From assembly GCA_965226855.1 (NCBI GenBank), contig CBDDEE010000028.1, positions 124,001-188,000 of the forward strand: DNA of 64,000 nt, in the 5' to 3' direction. Source of the DNA: JAUXJB01 sp965226855. GTDB lineage: Bacteria > Myxococcota_A > UBA9160 > SZUA-336. The position numbers and the translations under genes are program-made. A model generated the notes under the pieces. It was not told the origin of the DNA. It searched no databases and saw only the letters and a list, made by a program, of their open reading frames with translations. Positions 60,926 through 64,000 of the stretch are shown in pieces (the stretch's first letter is position 1; each line of letters opens with the position of its first letter).

Positions 60926-61502
60926 CTAGCACGCTCAACGTCAGCGGCCGCAGGGCCCGCGTGCGACTCGGGTAGATGTAGCGAAGGGGGACGAAGACGG
61001 CGGCGGAAAGGCCGAGCACGATCCAGAGTGCGAGACTTGCATCGAGCCGCAGCAGGTAGGCGTAGATGGCGACGACGTTCCAGTACGAAGGAAAGCCGAG
61101 AAAGAAGTGATCCTCCGTCTTGGCGTCGCTCCGGCTGAAGCCGTAGGCCGAAGCCAGCACCGGGAGCGCCGCCCAGCTGGGGTGTGGCAGTAATTCGGTC
61201 TGGATCAGGAAGACGGCGGGCACGAGCACATAGGTGAAGTAGTCGCAGATGTCGTCCAGGCGCCGGCCGTCAATCCAGGGAATGCGGCCGCGCACGTCGA
61301 TGAGCCGGGCGAGGGCCCCATCCGTGGAGTCGATCACGAGCGTGAGCAGCATCAGGTAGATCGCGAGCCGAAACTCCAGCTGGATCGCGGCCACGATTGC
61401 CCACAGACCGAAGACCACCGACGAGGCGGTGTAGAAGTGGACGAGCCAAGCGGCGAGCAGTCCCACGGGCAGAGCATACCCGAGCAGCTATAGTCTCCGC
61501 CG

Positions 61503-62049
61503 ATGACGGAGACACGCGAGATCCTGCGCCAGGGCGACGATTCCTTCCTCACGACGACGATCGACGCCGTAGTCAACTGGGGCCGGAAGTACTCGTTCTT
61601 TCTGTATCCGTTCGTCACGGCCTGCTGCGGCATGGAGTTCATGTCCGCGGCGGGACCGCGCTACGACCTCGATCGGTTTGGCGCGGCGCTACCGCGTTTC
61701 TCGCCTCGGCAGGCCGACCCTGCTGATGGTCGTGGGGACCATCAGTCACCGTCAGGCGCCGATCCTGAAGAAGGTCTACGACCAGATGGCGGAGCCGAAG
61801 TGGACCGTTGCCTTTGGTGCCTGTACCTGCTCAGGCGGGCCTTACAACAACTATGCGACGGTCCAGGGGATCGACACCATCGTTCCAGTAGATATCTACA
61901 TCCCGGGGTGTCCCCCCCGTCCGGAGGCCGTCATCGACGGCATAATCAAGCTGCAGAGGCGGGTTCAGGCGACACCAGGCTGGAACAAGCCCCACCACCG
62001 CGAGATCGAGGATCTGTCGCTCCCCATCATCGAAAAGCCCGTAGCCTGA
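61503..62049 (+). pseudogene. nuoB: NADH-quinone oxidoreductase subunit B, frameshifted
   Basis: Frame one gives KYSFFLYPFVTACCGMEFMS and YDLDRFGAALPRFSPRQAD, including the paired Cys of cluster N2. At the CCC of 61718-61720 the similarity moves by one base to LLMVVGTISHRQAPILKKVY, then AFGACTCSGGPYNNYATVQG and PVDIYIPGCPPRPEAVIDG with the other N2 Cys. Removing one C would restore a 181-residue NuoB of normal length. No nuoA, C or D is next to it; lpdA follows 63 bp later. A base-calling error is as likely as a real mutation, since NuoB is essential to complex I. Confidence 0.85.
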
Positions 62050-62112
62050 GGCAGCTTCGGAGCCCGACTTGCCTCTCAAGGAGACTTCTCCGCGCCCCGA
62101 TGAGGCCTTCAC

Positions 62113-63498
62113 ATGACGTCCTTTGATCTTGTCGTGATCGGCTCGGGTCCGGGCGGCTATGTGGCGGCGATCCGAGCCGCCCAGCTCGGCATGCGGGTCG
62201 CGATCGTCGAGGAAGACGCTCTCGGCGGCGTGTGTCTCAACTGGGGCTGCATCCCGACCAAGAGCATCCTCGATGCCGCCGAGCACTATGATGCGGTCAA
62301 GCGCGGGATTCCGGGGCTCGTCGTGGAGGGTCTTAGCGCCGATTGGGGCGCCGTCATCGACGCCAGCCGCAAGGCTGCTCGGCGCCTGAATGCGGGCGTC
62401 AAGAGCCTGATGAAGAAGAACGAGATCGAGGTGTTCGAGGGCCGCGGCAGCCTGGGCGGTGGTCACCAGGTGGTCGTGCGGAACGGCGAGGACGAGCGTG
62501 TCGTGGAGGGAGCGAACGTGCTGCTCGCCACCGGTTCCAGCGAGTCCGTGTTCCCTGGCATCGAGGTGGATGGGAAACGCGTGCTGACGAGCCGCGAGGC
62601 GCTCGAGGCCAGGGACTTCCCTGAGTCGATTGTGATCGTCGGGGCTGGCGCGGTCGGCGTCGAGTTCGCCTACGCATACGCGGCTTACGGCTCCCGCGTC
62701 ACGCTGGTCGAGCTGGCAGATCAGCTGCTTCCGGGCATGGAGCGAGAGGTCGCGGAGGCGCTGGCGAGTTCCTTCCGGCGCCGTGGTATCGAGCTCGCCA
62801 CGCGCACCTCTTACAAGGCGCTCGAGACGAGCCCGAGCGAGGTGATCGTCGGCGTCGAGAGCGAGGCCGGAGAGAACGCCCTGCGGGCCGAGCAGGTCTT
62901 GTTCGCGGTCGGGCGCGTGGCGAAGACAGAAGGTCTCGGGCTCGAGGAGAACGGCGTGGGGCTCGCGCGCGGGTTCATCGAGGTGGGCCAGGACTATCGC
63001 ACCGGCGCGTCCGGCATCTGGGCGATCGGCGACTGCATCGGTGCCCCGATGCTCGCGCACAAGGCGTCCCACCAGGGTGTTGCTGCGGCCGAGTTCATGG
63101 CCGGCGAGCGCGAGAACCCCGTGAACCTGGCCACGATTCCCGGCTGCATCTACTGCCAGCCGCAGGTGGCGGCGATCGGATTGACCGAGATCGAGGCGCG
63201 GGAGCAGGGCTACGACGTGCGCGTCGGCAAGGTCCCGTATCTCGCGTCGGGCAAGGCGGTCGGGACCGGGCACACCGAGGGCTTCGTCAAGATGGTCACG
63301 GACGCCAAGTACGGTGAGCTGCTCGGCTGTCACATCATCGGGCAGAACGCGACCGAGCTCATCAACGAGGTGGGTCTGGCGATGACCCTCGAGTCGACTG
63401 TTCACGAGCTCGGCGAGACAACGCACGCGCACCCCACGCTGTCTGAGCTCCTCATGGAAACGGCGCTGGCCAGCGAAGGTCGGGCCATCAACTTCTAG
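62113..63498 (+). CDS. lpdA: Dihydrolipoyl dehydrogenase (E3)
   Basis: The 461-residue flavin disulfide reductase starts DLVVIGSGPGGYVAAIRAAQ. Its redox pair is in GGVCLNWGCIPTKSILDA, the NAD-binding motif in IVGAGAVGVEFAYAYAAYGS, the FAD Asp in IWAIGDCIGAPMLAHKASHQ, and the C-terminal base in HAHPTLSELLMETA (His-x4-Glu). It re-oxidises lipoyl groups in 2-oxoacid dehydrogenase or glycine cleavage complexes. It is followed 14 bp later by an E2 gene, so it probably works in that complex. Confidence 0.95.
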   Translation: MTSFDLVVIGSGPGGYVAAIRAAQLGMRVAIVEEDALGGVCLNWGCIPTKSILDAAEHYDAVKRGIPGLVVEGLSADWGAVIDASRKAARRLNAGVKSLMKKNEIEVFEGRGSLGGGHQVVVRNGEDERVVEGANVLLATGSSESVFPGIEVDGKRVLTSREALEARDFPESIVIVGAGAVGVEFAYAYAAYGSRVTLVELADQLLPGMEREVAEALASSFRRRGIELATRTSYKALETSPSEVIVGVESEAGENALRAEQVLFAVGRVAKTEGLGLEENGVGLARGFIEVGQDYRTGASGIWAIGDCIGAPMLAHKASHQGVAAAEFMAGERENPVNLATIPGCIYCQPQVAAIGLTEIEAREQGYDVRVGKVPYLASGKAVGTGHTEGFVKMVTDAKYGELLGCHIIGQNATELINEVGLAMTLESTVHELGETTHAHPTLSELLMETALASEGRAINF

Positions 63499-63512
63499 GC
63501 GGGAACGCGGGA

Positions 63513-64000
63513 ATGGCCGTCGTCACGATGCCGCAAATGGGTGAGAGCGTGCTCGAGGGAACCCTCGAGCGCTGGCTGGTGCGAGAGGGCGAGCGGGTCG
63601 ACAAGGATCAGAACCTGTGTGAGATCACCACCGACAAGGTGGACACGGAGATCCCTGCTCCGGAAGCCGGCGTGGTCACCCAGCTGCTCGTAGCCGAGGG
63701 CGAGACGATCGAGGTGGGCGCCAAGCTCGCGGTGATCGCCGCGGAGGCAGCGACCGCCGAGGCCGCGGCGGCTCCCGTCGAGGCCGTCCGACCCGTGGAG
63801 CCCGAGCCGCAGGTACGTGCGACTCCCCTGGCGCGGCGCATGGCCGAGGATCAGGGCATTGATCTCACGGAGCTCCGTGGCTCTGGCGTCGCGGGGCGCG
63901 TGACCGTGGCGGATCTCGCTCCGCAGCCGGTTGAGCCGCAGCCGCCCGTTCCGACTCCCGTCGCGCGGACTGTGGAGCAGCGGACTGACGCTCCGGGAAC
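63513..64000 (+). CDS. 2-oxoacid dehydrogenase E2 (dihydrolipoamide acyltransferase), N-terminal part
   Basis: The first ~162 residues are present; the gene runs off the window. A lipoyl domain (1-78) carries the lipoylated Lys in NLCEITTDKVDTEIPAPEAG. An Ala/Pro/Glu-rich linker follows. The peripheral-subunit-binding domain (~105-135) reads ATPLARRMAEDQGIDLTELR and GSGVAGRVTVADL. A second Pro-rich linker begins at the edge. DKVDTE is more like branched-chain or succinyl-type E2s than pyruvate E2s with DKA, but the acyltransferase domain needed to decide is outside. Confidence 0.9.
   Translation, partial: MAVVTMPQMGESVLEGTLERWLVREGERVDKDQNLCEITTDKVDTEIPAPEAGVVTQLLVAEGETIEVGAKLAVIAAEAATAEAAAAPVEAVRPVEPEPQVRATPLARRMAEDQGIDLTELRGSGVAGRVTVADLAPQPVEPQPPVPTPVARTVEQRTDAPG

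Larger units (their letters stand above)
59496..61466 (-). pseudogene. pcs: Phosphatidylcholine synthase, split by IS5
   Basis: Joining 61466-60930 to 59654-59496, which removes the IS and one CTAG, gives exactly 232 codons with no stop. The N-part has WLVHFYTASSVVFG and the CDP-alcohol phosphotransferase signature in the Pcs spacing, DG-x2-AR-x12-G-x3-D-x3-D (VIDSTDGALARLIDVRGRIP, then DGRRLDDICDYF). The restored C-part reads LTLSVLGLWVVGFSWIAVRI and ends KTRASG. Pcs makes phosphatidylcholine from choline and CDP-diacylglycerol at the inner membrane. In the present allele translation ends four residues inside the IS (stop at 60915), losing the last ~52 residues and at least one membrane helix. 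GTG 61464-61466 is the start, 36 bp from the divergent nuoB. Confidence 0.88.

Noticed and set aside
61831..63432. 533-codon minus-strand frame opposite lpdA
   Set aside because: High-GC antisense shadow; lpdA on the plus strand carries all catalytic motifs.

Overview
The window is a GC-rich (about two-thirds G+C), gene-dense chromosomal segment from a Gram-negative bacterium. Supporting this are several lipoprotein and outer-membrane-type precursors, an RND/MMPL exporter remnant, a type IVa major pilin behind a sigma-54-type promoter, PilZ signalling, IspH, phosphatidylcholine synthase and a large stock of acyl-CoA, amidohydrolase and hydroxylation enzymes. The mix fits Myxococcota/'deltaproteobacterial' or Binatota-like soil or marine lineages. 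That placement is inference: there is no rRNA or other phylogenetic marker here.

Layout. 1-919: right part of an IS5-type element inserted in an MMPL exporter gene. 955-8267: amidohydrolase, sterol-desaturase-like hydroxylase diverging from a LysR regulator (with a palindrome between them), a trans-sulfuration PLP enzyme, an amidase and two enoyl-CoA hydratase-family genes. 8366-10859: a rhodanese-cyclase fusion gene split by an IS1182-type element; its reading frame carries a UGA followed by a SECIS-like hairpin. 10856-17871: acyl-CoA block (two MaoC-like hydratase subunits, a DUF35/thiolase-like pair, a CaiB CoA-transferase, an acyl-CoA ligase, a ketopantoate-reductase-like gene). 18188-23204: hydrolases, an HD protein, a 956-residue secreted M28 peptidase-PDZ-propeller fusion and a PNPOx-like protein. 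23395-27456: four overlapping genes of a molybdenum hydroxylase with a CoxG-like partner. 27469-30526: remnants, a REP-type tyrosine transposase, a MetE-like methyltransferase and a frameshifted VOC gene. 30686-42268: DUF5916 outer-membrane protein, SQR, HAD, MBL, an acyl-CoA-dehydrogenase-like flavoprotein, a second DUF35/thiolase-like pair, a GMC oxidoreductase and an NTT-family transporter. 42269-49005: pilA with promoter and terminator, amidohydrolase, EEP phosphatase, TauD-type dioxygenase, GST, serine hydrolase, PilZ. 49038-50477: second IS1182 copy, inverted. 50478-59485: GNAT, 5'-nucleotidase, moaA, Nfu-type scaffold, CMD, MDR dehydrogenase, thioesterase, a 116-bp long inverted repeat, SRPBCC, MAPEG, ispH. 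59496-64000: phosphatidylcholine synthase gene split by the second IS5 copy, a frameshifted nuoB, lpdA and the start of a 2-oxoacid dehydrogenase E2 gene.

How it fits together. Much of the window looks like catabolism of hydrophobic carboxylic acids or steroid/terpenoid-like compounds through CoA thioesters: ligase or CoA-transferase activation, dehydrogenase, hydratases and thiolase-like/DUF35 aldolase-type pairs. The substrate cannot be read from the sequence. MoaA supplies a molybdopterin step that the molybdenum hydroxylase would need.

The most interesting observation is the rhodanese-cyclase gene. Removing the IS1182 copy and one CTAG restores a 350-codon frame interrupted only by UGA at 10038-10040. 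That UGA falls where related rhodaneses carry the second Cys of a C-x-C motif, and a perfect 8-bp hairpin with a GGU loop sits 23 nt downstream, as expected of a bacterial selenocysteine insertion element. The window also holds an unusual density of broken genes (IS-split, frameshifted or internally deleted). The two IS families both sit at CTAG sites and are nested as inverted and direct repeats.
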